From contig JAAVFP010000027.1 of assembly GCA_014800735.1 (NCBI GenBank), forward strand, positions 5,512-69,511: a DNA stretch of 64,000 nt, given 5' to 3'. Origin of the DNA: Bacteroidales bacterium (GTDB lineage: Bacteria > Bacteroidota > Bacteroidia > Bacteroidales > Muribaculaceae). Both the position numbers and the translations under genes were made by a program. This document shows, piece by piece, positions 20,357-31,141 of the stretch (the stretch's first letter is position 1; every line of letters begins with the position of its first letter). The notes under the pieces were generated by a model that saw nothing but the letters and a program-made list of their open reading frames with translations, did not search any database and was not told the origin of the DNA.

Positions 20357-21218
20357 GAGATTTCAGATTATTGATGCACTTGCGGAGCGAGTCGGTCCAG
20401 TAGGGGACGGGCAGGCCGAAAGTACTTTTGAATTTTGTTTTATCGAGGACAGAATAGGAAGGCCGTACCACCGGCGAGGGAAATTCGGCGGAGTGGCATG
20501 GCTGGATATTGCAATCGCGATTTCCGGCAATTTCTGCAATGGCTTTGGTGAAATCAAACCACGAGCACACCCCCTCGTTGGAGTAATGGTAGATTCCCTC
20601 GTTGCCTTCAAATTTACGACCTATGATAATATTGACAATAGCATCGGCCAGGTCCTGCGCATAGGTCGGTGTGCCAACCTGGTCGAACACAACCTTGAGT
20701 TCGGGCTTTGCGGTCGTGAGATTAAGCATCGTCTTTACGAAGTTCTTGCCGAACTCCGAGTATAGCCATGCAGTGCGAAAAATCAGTGCCCGGCAACCGC
20801 TATCGGCCACGGCCTGCTCGCCGTGAAGCTTAGTAAGACCATAGACACCGGTTGGATAGACCGGTTCGGTTTCGGTGCGAGGAGTGTTGCCTTGCGAGCC
20901 GCCGAACACGTAGTCGGTCGACACGTGAATCAGCACCCCATTGTTGGCCTTGATTGCATTTGCCAGATTGGCAACGGCTGTGGAGTTTAGCTTTTCGGCA
21001 AAGTCTGCGTCCGTCTCGGCTTTATCCACGTTGGTATAAGCGGCGCAATTCACAATCACGTTCACATCGCTGTCCTTCACCATGGCTGCAACAGCCGCGG
21101 CATCGGTGATATCCAGTTCAGCTACGTCGGTAAATATATAATTGTCCTTCGAACCCTCGGCGGCATAGCGGATACAGTTGCCAAGCTGTCCGTTGGCTCC
21201 AGTTACGAGTATATTCAT
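20346..21218 (-). CDS. rfbD: dTDP-4-dehydrorhamnose reductase
   Basis: MNILVTGANGQLGNCIR, NCAAYTNVDKAE, STDYVFGG, YGLTKLHGEQAV. Confidence 0.95.
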   Translation of the reverse strand: MNILVTGANGQLGNCIRYAAEGSKDNYIFTDVAELDITDAAAVAAMVKDSDVNVIVNCAAYTNVDKAETDADFAEKLNSTAVANLANAIKANNGVLIHVSTDYVFGGSQGNTPRTETEPVYPTGVYGLTKLHGEQAVADSGCRALIFRTAWLYSEFGKNFVKTMLNLTTAKPELKVVFDQVGTPTYAQDLADAIVNIIIGRKFEGNEGIYHYSNEGVCSWFDFTKAIAEIAGNRDCNIQPCHSAEFPSPVVRPSYSVLDKTKFKSTFGLPVPYWTDSLRKCINNLKSHEA

Positions 21219-21790
21219 TTCAGGTAAAGATCTACGTTAATATCAAATGGTGTATCGAACTCGGCCAACGCCGGGTGCCTGAGGTCCTTTTCCGAAAGGA
21301 TGGCCTTGGCGGGATCAATCATCCAGTCTATACCCAGCGAAGCATCGGCGATTGAGATTCCACCGTCCGACTCAGGATGATAGTAATTATCGCATTTATA
21401 CTGGAACACGGCCACATCGCTCAGCACAGCAAAGCCGTGGGCAAAGCCGCGGGGCACGAAGAACTGGCGGTGATTGTCCTCTGATAGCTCTACGGCCACA
21501 TGGCGGCCATACGTGGGCGAACCCTTGCGAATGTCCACGGCTACATCAAGCACACGGCCCTTTACACATCGCACCAGCTTGCTCTGGGTGAATGGCGGAT
21601 GCTGGAAATGCAGTCCGCGCATCACGCCGTAGGATGACATCGACTCGTTGTCCTGGACGAAGTCAACTGGCCGTACTTTCTCATCGAACTCACGCTTTGA
21701 GTAGCTTTCGAAGAAATATCCTCGGGCATCCGTGAAAATGCGGGGTTCGATAATCACCACTCCATCAATATCGGTCTTGATAACTTCCAT
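21215..21790 (-). CDS. rfbC: dTDP-4-dehydrorhamnose 3,5-epimerase
   Basis: FTDARGYFFESYSKREF, VMRGLHFQHPPFTQSKLVRCVKGRVLDVAVDIRKGSPTYG, FVPRGFAHGFAVLSD; start reassigned to MEVIKTDIDG. Confidence 0.95.
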   Translation of the reverse strand: MEVIKTDIDGVVIIEPRIFTDARGYFFESYSKREFDEKVRPVDFVQDNESMSSYGVMRGLHFQHPPFTQSKLVRCVKGRVLDVAVDIRKGSPTYGRHVAVELSEDNHRQFFVPRGFAHGFAVLSDVAVFQYKCDNYYHPESDGGISIADASLGIDWMIDPAKAILSEKDLRHPALAEFDTPFDINVDLYLK

Positions 21791-21794
21791 GTCC

Positions 21795-22700
21795 TTAATC
21801 CAGATTATTGTCGCCAGTACGTTCAACTTCATCGATGACCTTCATCAGATACTGCCCGTACTGATTCTTGAGCATCGGTTTTGCAATCTCAGTCATCTTC
21901 TCCTTCGAAATCCAGCCCTGGCGATATGCAATGCCTTCAAGGCAAGCAATCTTCAGGCCCTGACGCTTTTCAAGAACCTCTACGTAGATTGAAGCCTCTG
22001 CCAGCGAATCGTGTGTGCCGGTGTCAAGCCATGCAAAACCGCGGGGCAGAGTCTGCACTTTTAGCTCGCCGTCGTTCAGGAACTCCTGATTGACAGTTGT
22101 AATCTCGAGCTCGCCGCGTGTCGAGGGTTTGATGGCTTCGGCCACGCGCACCACCTTGTTGGGGTAAAAGTATAGCCCGACAACCGCATAGTTCGACTTC
22201 GGATTCTGAGGCTTTTCCTCAATCGACAGGCAGTTGCCCTGGCGGTCGAACTCGGCCACACCGTAGCGCTCAGGATCGTTCACCCAGTAGCCGAACACGG
22301 TGGCCTTCGATGCCTGTTCCGCATCGACGACGGCCTTGCGGAGCACCTCCGAAAAGCCTGAGCCGTGGAAAATATTATCACCCAGAACGAGGCAAACCGA
22401 ATCGTTGCCGATAAACTCCTTGCCGATAATAAACGCCTGCGCCAGACCATCAGGACTCGGCTGCTCGGCATAAGTGAACTTCACGCCGTAGTCCGAGCCA
22501 TCGCCAAGCAGGCGGCGGAAGCCGGGTAAATCAGTCGGCGTCGAGATAATAAGAATATCGCGAATTCCCGCCAGCATCAGCGTCGAAATCGGATAATAAA
22601 CCATCGGCTTATCGAAAATCGGCAGCAACTGCTTGCTGACCCCTTTCGTAATCGGATAAAGTCGAGTGCCGGACCCTCCGGCGAGGACGATGCCTTTCAT
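21795..22700 (-). CDS. rfbA: glucose-1-phosphate thymidylyltransferase
   Basis: [52 protein letters not shown]. Confidence 0.97.
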   Translation of the reverse strand: MKGIVLAGGSGTRLYPITKGVSKQLLPIFDKPMVYYPISTLMLAGIRDILIISTPTDLPGFRRLLGDGSDYGVKFTYAEQPSPDGLAQAFIIGKEFIGNDSVCLVLGDNIFHGSGFSEVLRKAVVDAEQASKATVFGYWVNDPERYGVAEFDRQGNCLSIEEKPQNPKSNYAVVGLYFYPNKVVRVAEAIKPSTRGELEITTVNQEFLNDGELKVQTLPRGFAWLDTGTHDSLAEASIYVEVLEKRQGLKIACLEGIAYRQGWISKEKMTEIAKPMLKNQYGQYLMKVIDEVERTGDNNLD

Positions 22701-23515
22701 GAAGGACAGTTTCTCAAATTATGAATAGACTTTTTGTTCTTTTCTGTTCTTCTCTTGTCGAAAAACCATCCCCATTTATTAAAGTACTTTATTACTGAAT
22801 GAATATGGTATTTCAACAATTTTTTATTCTTATAAGACCCTTTGTCGTATTCGTGAACTACCGAAACTTCAGGATAATATATTGTTTTAGATACTTCTCC
22901 AATCCTGCGGCATAGGTCAATATCCTCGGCGTACATGAAATATCGTTCATCAAATCCTCCGATTTTTTTTAACACAGAGCATCGCATGAACATAAAGCAG
23001 CCGGAGAGAGAGGGAACCTCCATTGTGGTATTATATCCGGTCCAATGCAACTCGTAGTTATAATCATGCTTGTGCTGATAAGATGGAAGTGGGATAAAAC
23101 GGCGTCCAATCAAGTCCATGGGAGTTGGAAGCAGTTTACATAGATACTGGGTATCGCCGCTTGGATAGGTTATTTTGGGCATAACCAATCCACAATCAGG
23201 AGTATTATCCATGAATGCTTTCAGTTGACTTAACACTTCGCCTGCCCAATACACATCTGGATTTAGAACTACATGATAAGTCGAACCCATTTCAATCGCT
23301 TTTCGTATTGCAATGTTATGGCCTGACCCGTACCCGAGATTAAGAGAGTGAATGTATCGAACTTTTGAGTAGTTTTTTACAAAATCCCTCAGTTCATCGT
23401 TTGAGGAATTGTCAATGACAAACAGTGTTTCTACCACAGCCTCATCAGCGCACGATATTAAGCGCTCTAAGTCCTTATGAGAAGTATGAAACGTGACTAT
23501 TGAAGCAGTTAGCAT
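22697..23515 (-). CDS. glycosyltransferase family 2, rhamnosyltransferase-like
   Basis: GT2 layout: [76 protein letters not shown]. Confidence 0.88.
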   Translation of the reverse strand: MLTASIVTFHTSHKDLERLISCADEAVVETLFVIDNSSNDELRDFVKNYSKVRYIHSLNLGYGSGHNIAIRKAIEMGSTYHVVLNPDVYWAGEVLSQLKAFMDNTPDCGLVMPKITYPSGDTQYLCKLLPTPMDLIGRRFIPLPSYQHKHDYNYELHWTGYNTTMEVPSLSGCFMFMRCSVLKKIGGFDERYFMYAEDIDLCRRIGEVSKTIYYPEVSVVHEYDKGSYKNKKLLKYHIHSVIKYFNKWGWFFDKRRTEKNKKSIHNLRNCPS

Positions 23516-23619
23516 AGTGTAATATTATTATCAGGTAGTTCCCCAAATTATAATTTTTAGAGTTGCCATTTGATAATTATATGCTGAAGAACTAACAAAA
23601 ATGCTAAGGGTTGTAATCT

Positions 23620-24738
23620 TTATTTGGATGTAATGAGTTTTAAATATTGCGTTGTTAAAAAATCGATTGTGTATGTTTTATACTTAGATTCCCATAACTT
23701 GGCTGAATTTAACCCTTTGTCTATTAGGTCCGACCTTGTTATAGATTGAAAGCATTCATTGATGCTTTCTTGACCTTCGTTGGTAATATATCCAATGTTA
23801 TCAGATTTGATTTTACTATCCATATTAATACCAGAGGTAGATATAATGGGTTTCCCAAGAAACATCGCCTCGTAGTACTTGTTTGGGGCCGCAAAATAAT
23901 GATTTGGATTTATTTTTGAGTACATAGCATATATGATGTCTGCATTATACATTATGTTTAAGCCTCGTTCATATTGCACTTTCCCAAAATATTTTATGTT
24001 TTTTAAATTTAATTGAGATAACCTCTCTTCCAACCTACTATCTCCAAATCCTGCAATTAATAGATTTATTGTTCCGGTTTCGGCTATTGAAATCAATTCA
24101 TCAAGACATCTGTCAGTAGTGAAACCGCCTACATATGCTAACGTGATGAGATTGTTGTCAAAGCATAACTCTTTATCAAGATGAAGAAACTCTTTATTAA
24201 TAAAAGAAGGTATATTGGGTAGTATAAATAATCTGTCTTTGTTAATGTAATATGGTATTTGGTTTTGTCTTTCTTTTTCGCAAATTATTATATAATCTGA
24301 ATGTCTGATACAGAACCTTTCCATCAAGGTGAAAGAACGACGAATTAAATGATTTTGGTTTGATAACGTGGCAGAAAACCAATCAAAGATGTCAAATATT
24401 ACTTTAACCCCTCTGCAAAACATCGTTTTAAATACGACAGCAGGAAAAGCGGCATCCAAATCGCAAGCGTGTAATACTGTTTTATCATCGGTTACAATTC
24501 TGCGTAACGTCTTAATTACAAAGTACATCCATTTCAAACGTCCTTTTACGGCAGACCATCCTCCTTCGTTATATAAGGATTTATAATTAAAATCTATGGT
24601 ATTTTCATCATATGAGGAACCGTTGATTCTATCCCAGGATATAATTTGATAATTAATTTCTTTTTCGCGTAAAAAATGTATGTACTTTAATACTCTTGAA
24701 TCGCTTTCTATATCTTTTGCTCGTATTATGATTACCAT
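23620..24738 (-). CDS. glycosyltransferase, GT4-like
   Basis: GT-B layout with C-terminal LITLAYVGGFTTDRCLDELISIA and NKYYEAMFLGKPIISTSG; start reassigned to MVIIIRAKDIES. Confidence 0.75.
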   Translation of the reverse strand: MVIIIRAKDIESDSRVLKYIHFLREKEINYQIISWDRINGSSYDENTIDFNYKSLYNEGGWSAVKGRLKWMYFVIKTLRRIVTDDKTVLHACDLDAAFPAVVFKTMFCRGVKVIFDIFDWFSATLSNQNHLIRRSFTLMERFCIRHSDYIIICEKERQNQIPYYINKDRLFILPNIPSFINKEFLHLDKELCFDNNLITLAYVGGFTTDRCLDELISIAETGTINLLIAGFGDSRLEERLSQLNLKNIKYFGKVQYERGLNIMYNADIIYAMYSKINPNHYFAAPNKYYEAMFLGKPIISTSGINMDSKIKSDNIGYITNEGQESINECFQSITRSDLIDKGLNSAKLWESKYKTYTIDFLTTQYLKLITSK

Positions 24739-24743
24739 AATTT

Positions 24744-25895
24744 CTATAAGAAAATATCCGTTATTCTTTTGCAAGCATGACCATCTCCATAAGGGTTAAC
24801 TGCTTTTGACATTGTGTCATAATATTTCTCATCTTCAAGAAGTGCAGAAACTTCACCGACAATTTTATCGTAATTTGTACCTACAAGTTTTACGGTTCCT
24901 GCGGAGAGCGCCTCAGGACGCTCTGTGGTGTCACGCATCACTAGAACCGGTTTTCCTAATCCAGGAGCCTCTTCCTGAATTCCTCCACTATCGGTAAGGA
25001 CAATATCGGATTTCTCCATAAGATACACGAATGAGAGATATTCCAGCGGTTCGATGAAGAACATATTATTAAGTCCCTGCAGATTATCGCCAAAAACTTC
25101 ATGGATTGGCTTGCGGACGTTAGGATTCAGGTGCATGGGATAGACGAAATCAACGTCGGGATACTTCTCTGTGAGAGTTTTTATTGCTTTGCACATTGAA
25201 ATGAATCCATCGCCGAAGTTTTCACGTCTATGACCTGTGATGAGCACAAGTTTTTTACCGTCAGTAAGTCGGTCAACGTCATAGCCTGCTTTTTTCAGTT
25301 CGGAATTCAGTTCGGCATCAAGCTTAGGATTGTTCCTTATCTTATCAACGACCATGTAGAGTGCATCAATGACCGTATTGCCAGTTACGGTAATCTTTTC
25401 ATCCGATACATCCTCGCGAATAAGGTTTTCTCGGCTAAGGGGAGTCGGAGCGAAGTTGTAAGTTGCAATTCGGCCTGTAATCTGGCGATTTATTTCTTCG
25501 GGCCAGGGAGAGTAGATATTATGCGTCCTTAGGCCGGCTTCCACATGCCCCACAGGAATTTGTTGATAGAAAGCGGCTAAAGCAGCAGTTGTTGAGGTTG
25601 TAGTATCGCCATGTACAAGTACAACATCCGGTTGAACTTCCTTAAGAACGTTGCGCATGCCAGTAAGAACGCGTGTTGTAACATCATAAAGGTCCTGGCC
25701 CTGCTTCATGATGTTCAGGTCATAATCCGGTTTGATTTCAAATAACTCAAGTACTTGATCGAGCATCTTGCGGTGTTGGCCTGTTACACAAACTATTGTT
25801 TCAAATTTATCTGGGTGTTTCTGGAACTCAATTACAACAGGGGCCATTTTGATAGCCTCGGGACGGGTTCCAAATACTAACAATATTTTTTTCAT
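24744..25895 (-). CDS. wecB: UDP-N-acetylglucosamine 2-epimerase (non-hydrolysing)
   Basis: [83 protein letters not shown]. Confidence 0.96.
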   Translation of the reverse strand: MKKILLVFGTRPEAIKMAPVVIEFQKHPDKFETIVCVTGQHRKMLDQVLELFEIKPDYDLNIMKQGQDLYDVTTRVLTGMRNVLKEVQPDVVLVHGDTTTSTTAALAAFYQQIPVGHVEAGLRTHNIYSPWPEEINRQITGRIATYNFAPTPLSRENLIREDVSDEKITVTGNTVIDALYMVVDKIRNNPKLDAELNSELKKAGYDVDRLTDGKKLVLITGHRRENFGDGFISMCKAIKTLTEKYPDVDFVYPMHLNPNVRKPIHEVFGDNLQGLNNMFFIEPLEYLSFVYLMEKSDIVLTDSGGIQEEAPGLGKPVLVMRDTTERPEALSAGTVKLVGTNYDKIVGEVSALLEDEKYYDTMSKAVNPYGDGHACKRITDIFL

Positions 25896-27178
25896 TGTTT
25901 TAGATATTTAGAGGAAATTGTACTACTATTTAGGTATAAATAGCTATATGAAAGTAATAAAGTGATTGAAAAAGCGAATTTGTTTACACCTAAATTAATA
26001 CATTTGAATTCCATTAGAATCAAAAATGTAAAAATTAAGATTGCATAATACCGAATTCTTTTTTGTGGGAACTGAAAAATAGGAAAAAGGACATACTGAT
26101 AGATAACTAGTATCAAATAACCGATTACTCCCATGAAAAGCATATGTCTCAATATTCCTGGATCTACGTGCATATAGAAACTTCCATCAGAGTTTGTGTA
26201 ATGTCCAGTACCTACTATTAAATCAAAAAAGGTAATATTTGTACTCCACATTTCTTTCAATCTATTTGTGGAAGCTGTTTCTAATTGACCATTATTATCT
26301 AGAGAGTAGAGGAATTCAAAAGCATATGGTAGGATTTGTTTGTTAATACTATCCAATACTTCGGGGAAAAAGGAAGATAATACAATAAATAATACCCCAA
26401 TTATAAAAATCGTATAAAGGAATAATTTACTAATATTTTTCAATGTTATTTTCCTACTCACGGATTTATCGAATAACCATCCAATAATTCCAATCCCACA
26501 CCCTACAAAACCTGTCCTTCCAGCAAAAAAAATACCTATAAATAGCAGAAGTCCCATTGTTATGATGCTGAAATTTACGCACTTATTAAAATAGTTTTTT
26601 AAATAAAGAATGAAAGCAATACCATACGCCATTGTTAGATGATATGTGGTAGCTGCTGACAAAGCCTTTCCTCGTACTCCAGAACCAATCCCCACAACTG
26701 AATCAGGATCATAATGATTATATTCTAAAATTGCGTTTCCTAAAGAAGGTGTTAGATATACTACGATCTGAATAATTGTTTGTAAAATAAAAATTGAGAT
26801 GAAGCCTTTTTCAACTTCGGAATATGGAATACTTTTTATAGAAAGCCATGCTAATACAGAAATGGCCGATATTAGGTGAATCCCTTGGGTAAAAACTAAA
26901 GTAGCAAAAGAAAAGTCAAAAGTTAAGCAGCACAGCGGATATAGCAATGCGATTATTGAAAGTAGTGCCCATATCTTAATAACATTCCTGATTAATACGC
27001 AATTAAGAACGTGCATACATTGTTTCCAAAATGTAAAATCCACCAAAGCATAGCACCATAAGGCTATGCCTAGTAAAATTGAAGTGCTTATCCCTTTTAA
27101 ATAAAATGCAAATACGTAAATAAAAAGGACAATGTATATTTTAAATCTGAGTAAAGTTGTCAAATGAATCAATTTCAT
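25892..27178 (-). CDS. O-antigen/capsule polymerase-like polytopic membrane protein (Wzy-like)
   Basis: 428 aa, ~10-12 hydrophobic segments, in a polysaccharide locus; no other polymerase candidate in the operon. Confidence 0.65.
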   Translation of the reverse strand: MKLIHLTTLLRFKIYIVLFIYVFAFYLKGISTSILLGIALWCYALVDFTFWKQCMHVLNCVLIRNVIKIWALLSIIALLYPLCCLTFDFSFATLVFTQGIHLISAISVLAWLSIKSIPYSEVEKGFISIFILQTIIQIVVYLTPSLGNAILEYNHYDPDSVVGIGSGVRGKALSAATTYHLTMAYGIAFILYLKNYFNKCVNFSIITMGLLLFIGIFFAGRTGFVGCGIGIIGWLFDKSVSRKITLKNISKLFLYTIFIIGVLFIVLSSFFPEVLDSINKQILPYAFEFLYSLDNNGQLETASTNRLKEMWSTNITFFDLIVGTGHYTNSDGSFYMHVDPGILRHMLFMGVIGYLILVIYQYVLFPIFQFPQKRIRYYAILIFTFLILMEFKCINLGVNKFAFSITLLLSYSYLYLNSSTISSKYLKQ

Positions 27179-27893
27179 GTCGACCTAACAAACCGAGTAT
27201 TTTGCATGGAATTACACCTAAATATGATTTAATTTTATTTGTTAATGATAGTGAGTTGAACCAATGTTTTGCCTCATTCTGTATCATACTTGGAACCGTT
27301 CCATCCCATTGTTGATCAACTAGATGAGGTCTATATGCGAATAGCTTTATACCTCTTTTTTTTAATAATCTCCAATCGTCAGCTAAGTAATCTGCGTCGA
27401 AGCGAAGTAGTAATTCAGCCGCGGCTCGATTAATCATATAACTGTGGGTGTAATACGCGTTATATACATTATATAAATTCGGGTTAAGTGTAGATGTATT
27501 ATTTAGATACCAGAATCCACCAGATAATAAAATTATAGTTGGATGTTTTACAGTCTCTAAATATGAGTATAAATAATCCCAAACAGAACGATTGGCATTT
27601 CTAATGAAAATGTCATCTTCAAATATAATTACAGCATCATTATTATCATCTAACAAAGATTGATAACATTTTCTGTGGCTTAATGTACACCCAATCTCTC
27701 CTAATTTTAGTGAGCGGCCATACCGTTTATAAGCTCGTTCTTGATTAAATTCATTTAGCTCTTCATGGGAAAGTAATGAACCGTCAACGCCTTCAATAAA
27801 TTTATTATTAATAAATGGCGTTTTACTCAGTTCTTTAATAACATATTCTCTACGTTTTAATGACCGTCTAAGGTTTATTGTAAATGATTTCAT
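27141..27893 (-). CDS. glycosyltransferase family 25 (LPS biosynthesis-like)
   Basis: FTINLRRSLKRREYVIKELSK, IGCTLSHRKCYQSLLDDNNDAVIIFEDDI. Confidence 0.82.
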   Translation of the reverse strand: MKSFTINLRRSLKRREYVIKELSKTPFINNKFIEGVDGSLLSHEELNEFNQERAYKRYGRSLKLGEIGCTLSHRKCYQSLLDDNNDAVIIFEDDIFIRNANRSVWDYLYSYLETVKHPTIILLSGGFWYLNNTSTLNPNLYNVYNAYYTHSYMINRAAAELLLRFDADYLADDWRLLKKRGIKLFAYRPHLVDQQWDGTVPSMIQNEAKHWFNSLSLTNKIKSYLGVIPCKILGLLGRHEIDSFDNFTQI

Positions 27894-27931
27894 GTGAAAA
27901 GACTAATTGTTATGGAAAGCGAACATAGATT

Positions 27932-28666
27932 TTATAAATATAATCGTTTTAGTTCGCGGTATTTTGCTGTTCTTTCTTCTCTTTTAATATATGTAATATT
28001 TGTCATTGTTTTCCTATAGTCATAATTAGAATCGGGAATCATAAAATCTTTCCCATAATATTGAGAGAGATATACTGATGTATTTTTAGGTATATAAACC
28101 TCAATGCCCTTGAAGAATGTTTTTTCAAAACCGAAAAACGGCATTACTATTTCTTTTATATCTGCACGCCCTTCGTATTGAGGAATTCCAGATATTGGTG
28201 TGAAAGAATGTAACTTTACACTTTGTTGATCAACTTGGTGATAGAAAAATATATCGACTAGTACAGATTTGTATGAGTACGTTTGCTCTGCACCAATCAA
28301 TTCATTGTTCTCAGTGATAGTGAATTCCCGAACTAACTCAAATCCATGATTGTACATTGCCTCTTCGAGTTTATTCTTATCTATAAACATGACTCCTAGG
28401 TCAATATCAAAATCATGTTTAATAAAGTCATTTTCGCGATATGCACCTAAAAGAGTACCGAATTCAAGCCAAATGAAAATATTTTTTTCGCTGCAAATTA
28501 AATATATTTCATAAAGGAGACTCTGGCCATTTTTATGAAAGTTCTTTATTTGTCTTTGAAATTCACGTTCGTGATAAAGTTTCCAGAGAGGACGTAAAAA
28601 AGTACGTAAAAAATGATTGTTACAGTATTTGCTGGCAAGCTTGCCAATTATTTGTTTATTAATCAT
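27932..28666 (-). CDS. LicD/fukutin-like family protein
   Basis: FIWLEFGTLLGAYRENDFIKHDFDIDLGV matches the LicD nucleotidyltransferase-fold signature; YSYKSVLVDIFFY. Confidence 0.75.
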   Translation of the reverse strand: MINKQIIGKLASKYCNNHFLRTFLRPLWKLYHEREFQRQIKNFHKNGQSLLYEIYLICSEKNIFIWLEFGTLLGAYRENDFIKHDFDIDLGVMFIDKNKLEEAMYNHGFELVREFTITENNELIGAEQTYSYKSVLVDIFFYHQVDQQSVKLHSFTPISGIPQYEGRADIKEIVMPFFGFEKTFFKGIEVYIPKNTSVYLSQYYGKDFMIPDSNYDYRKTMTNITYIKREERTAKYRELKRLYL

Positions 28667-28731
28667 GGAATTACGAGTTGTTTAATTCTATTATTCTTTT
28701 AAGATAGACTCTATGTTTATGGCATAGTATA

Positions 28732-30168
28732 CTATCTTCTGTAAGAAATGATTTGAAAAATTATATTCTTAGTATCATCCAATGCTTTTAAGTGTGAAAT
28801 AAATGATAAATAGAAATAAGATGTCAAATACGTAAATAAATATATTGCGATATTGTTTGTGAACAAATGAATACAATAAGAAATTATAGTACTTGAGAGA
28901 ATAATTATAATAATAGGAGTAATTGAGAATATCTGTTTACCCACTTCTAAACCAGTATGTTTGCGGGCGAGAAATGCGTTTGTTAAGAATATATTTGCGC
29001 TGCTAATGACCATACCCCATAGTATACCATACATTCCAAAATTCATGCCTATTATTAATGAGGCGAGAAGGAAGCCCCATTTATAAAAACTCCATTTGAA
29101 TAGAGATTTGCTTTTACCAACAGCAGCAATGGCATAAAAATTCAGGTTCTGTAGACAGACGAAAAAACCACCAACACATAACACTTGAAAGTATGGGGCC
29201 GAGGGAAGCCATTTTTGTCCATATAAAAATTCAATTAGCGGAGCTGCAATCAATATTAATACTGCTAATATAGGGTAAACAATGAATGTAATCACGCGCA
29301 TATTCATTAATACCATTTCGTTCAATCTTTTTTTATCATCTTGAATCGATGAATATACCGGATACATAACCTGAACGATTACCTGAGGGATTGTATAGCT
29401 GGTAATTTGGTCTAATTTGTAAGCTTGGGAGAAATATCCCATCTGAGTTGCAGAGAAGCGTTTACCGATAATTATTCCTTGAACGTTTTGGCTGATTGTT
29501 TGTAAAATGTTTGCTGCCATAATATAGCCTCCGAATCCGAATAATTCTTTTATAGAATTTATAGAGAATTCAAATGATGGTTTCCAGCGCGTTACAAGCC
29601 ACATTAGAATAATACCGCTTCCACTATATATTAATTGCATTCCTACTAGGCTCCATACACCAAATCCTTTATAGGCCATTATTACGGCACTGGTAGCCCC
29701 AATTAAATACGAACTAATATTTACAATAGCTATTGATTTAAAAGCGAGTGATTTTTGGAGTCGAGTTCTTTGGATTGTTAAAGCGCCATTTAATATAAGA
29801 CTGAGTGCGAGTAGTCTTAGGACGTTACATAGCAAAGGCATTTTATAGAACTCAGCAATCAATGGAGCAAACAAGAATAGGAGTATGTAGAGAATGGTTG
29901 AAAAGAAGATATTCCAATAGAATATAGTTGAGTAATCGGTTTGGGTAGGTACCTTTTTTTGAATAAGTGCGGACCCAAAGCCTCCATCAATTAGAGTCTG
30001 CGATATTGCGGTAAAAACCGCCAACATACCTATTATGCCGAAATCCTTTGGAAGTAATAGACGTGCGAGAATCAAGTTTACAGCAAACTGAATAGTCATT
30101 GACCCAAATCGATCAATGGTTGCCCAAATTGCACCTTTCGCTGCTTTGTGACCTAAATCTTTATTCAT
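28732..30168 (-). CDS. lipopolysaccharide/oligosaccharide flippase (Wzx/WzxC-like)
   Basis: AAKGAIWATIDRFGSMTIQFAVNLILARLLLPKDFGIIGM, polytopic. Confidence 0.88.
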   Translation of the reverse strand: MNKDLGHKAAKGAIWATIDRFGSMTIQFAVNLILARLLLPKDFGIIGMLAVFTAISQTLIDGGFGSALIQKKVPTQTDYSTIFYWNIFFSTILYILLFLFAPLIAEFYKMPLLCNVLRLLALSLILNGALTIQRTRLQKSLAFKSIAIVNISSYLIGATSAVIMAYKGFGVWSLVGMQLIYSGSGIILMWLVTRWKPSFEFSINSIKELFGFGGYIMAANILQTISQNVQGIIIGKRFSATQMGYFSQAYKLDQITSYTIPQVIVQVMYPVYSSIQDDKKRLNEMVLMNMRVITFIVYPILAVLILIAAPLIEFLYGQKWLPSAPYFQVLCVGGFFVCLQNLNFYAIAAVGKSKSLFKWSFYKWGFLLASLIIGMNFGMYGILWGMVISSANIFLTNAFLARKHTGLEVGKQIFSITPIIIIILSSTIISYCIHLFTNNIAIYLFTYLTSYFYLSFISHLKALDDTKNIIFQIISYRR

Positions 30169-30220
30169 TTATTTAAGCCTAGGGTTATTTACAAAGCACT
30201 GGGTTTGAGAATGATTTGGT

Positions 30221-31126
30221 TTAGAGATTAATAAGACGTAGTATTTTTGCGGCAAAATATACATCATGTAATCCAAGTCCTATATTATAAGCAATAATTC
30301 GTTCGTTATTATTGCTTCGACCATTAGCCATTCCTAATAATACACGACTAAATTCGTCGAAGCTTTTAAATTCATTAAAATGTTTAAAACCTGATATTTG
30401 TCCGGTATCATCGCCGAAAATTTTGTCGAATACTCGATCGCAATTTTGAAAACCTCTTGTATGTATAGGTACAAGAAGTGTTCCAGGATTAAAAATCTTT
30501 TCATCTTCGATTAATAGTCCTGGTGATTGTGTTATGGCAGAGACGACAACATCGGCATTACTAACAAGTTCCGTGATTGATTCGGAGATTTCGAACTTGA
30601 CACCGCGGTATTTATGTGAGAATTCGTTTATAACATTTTCTGCATGATTCTTATAACGTAAAAGACGAATAGTTTTGTCTTCATGTTCAGTTACTGCAAG
30701 AAAACACTCCAAGGCGGCTTTTCCGGCACAGCCTAGACCCATGAAGGAATAAATTTTAGCATCCGATTTGCGGAAAGTAGTTATCGCTAAGGCTGCCGTC
30801 GCTCCGGTTCTCCAAGATGTAATCCAATCACAGTTAATCAGAGAGAGTAGGTCGCCGGTTGTACTATCCCATAGCATCATGTAACTTTTAACTGATGGGT
30901 GTGAACAACTGAATCTTGATGCATTTTTACATCCGAAAAGACCATATTCTGCAGGAAGTAAGCATGGCATTGTCATGAAAAAGTCAAGACTTTCGGGCAT
31001 ATGTATTGCTGTTTTCGGAGGCATAATGCTCTTATATTTCAGCTTAAGGCCCTCCTCAGCCCATCTTACGCAGGTTGCTGGAGATATCCTTAAAGCATCG
31101 ATATCATCATTTTCTATAATTCTCAT
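30221..31126 (-). CDS. ornithine cyclodeaminase/mu-crystallin family protein
   Basis: SWRTGATAALAI and dinucleotide-binding FMGLGCAGKAALECFLAV, VSNADVVVSAITQSPGLL. Confidence 0.78.
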   Translation of the reverse strand: MRIIENDDIDALRISPATCVRWAEEGLKLKYKSIMPPKTAIHMPESLDFFMTMPCLLPAEYGLFGCKNASRFSCSHPSVKSYMMLWDSTTGDLLSLINCDWITSWRTGATAALAITTFRKSDAKIYSFMGLGCAGKAALECFLAVTEHEDKTIRLLRYKNHAENVINEFSHKYRGVKFEISESITELVSNADVVVSAITQSPGLLIEDEKIFNPGTLLVPIHTRGFQNCDRVFDKIFGDDTGQISGFKHFNEFKSFDEFSRVLLGMANGRSNNNERIIAYNIGLGLHDVYFAAKILRLINL

Positions 31127-31141
31127 GAAAATCTAATGTTG

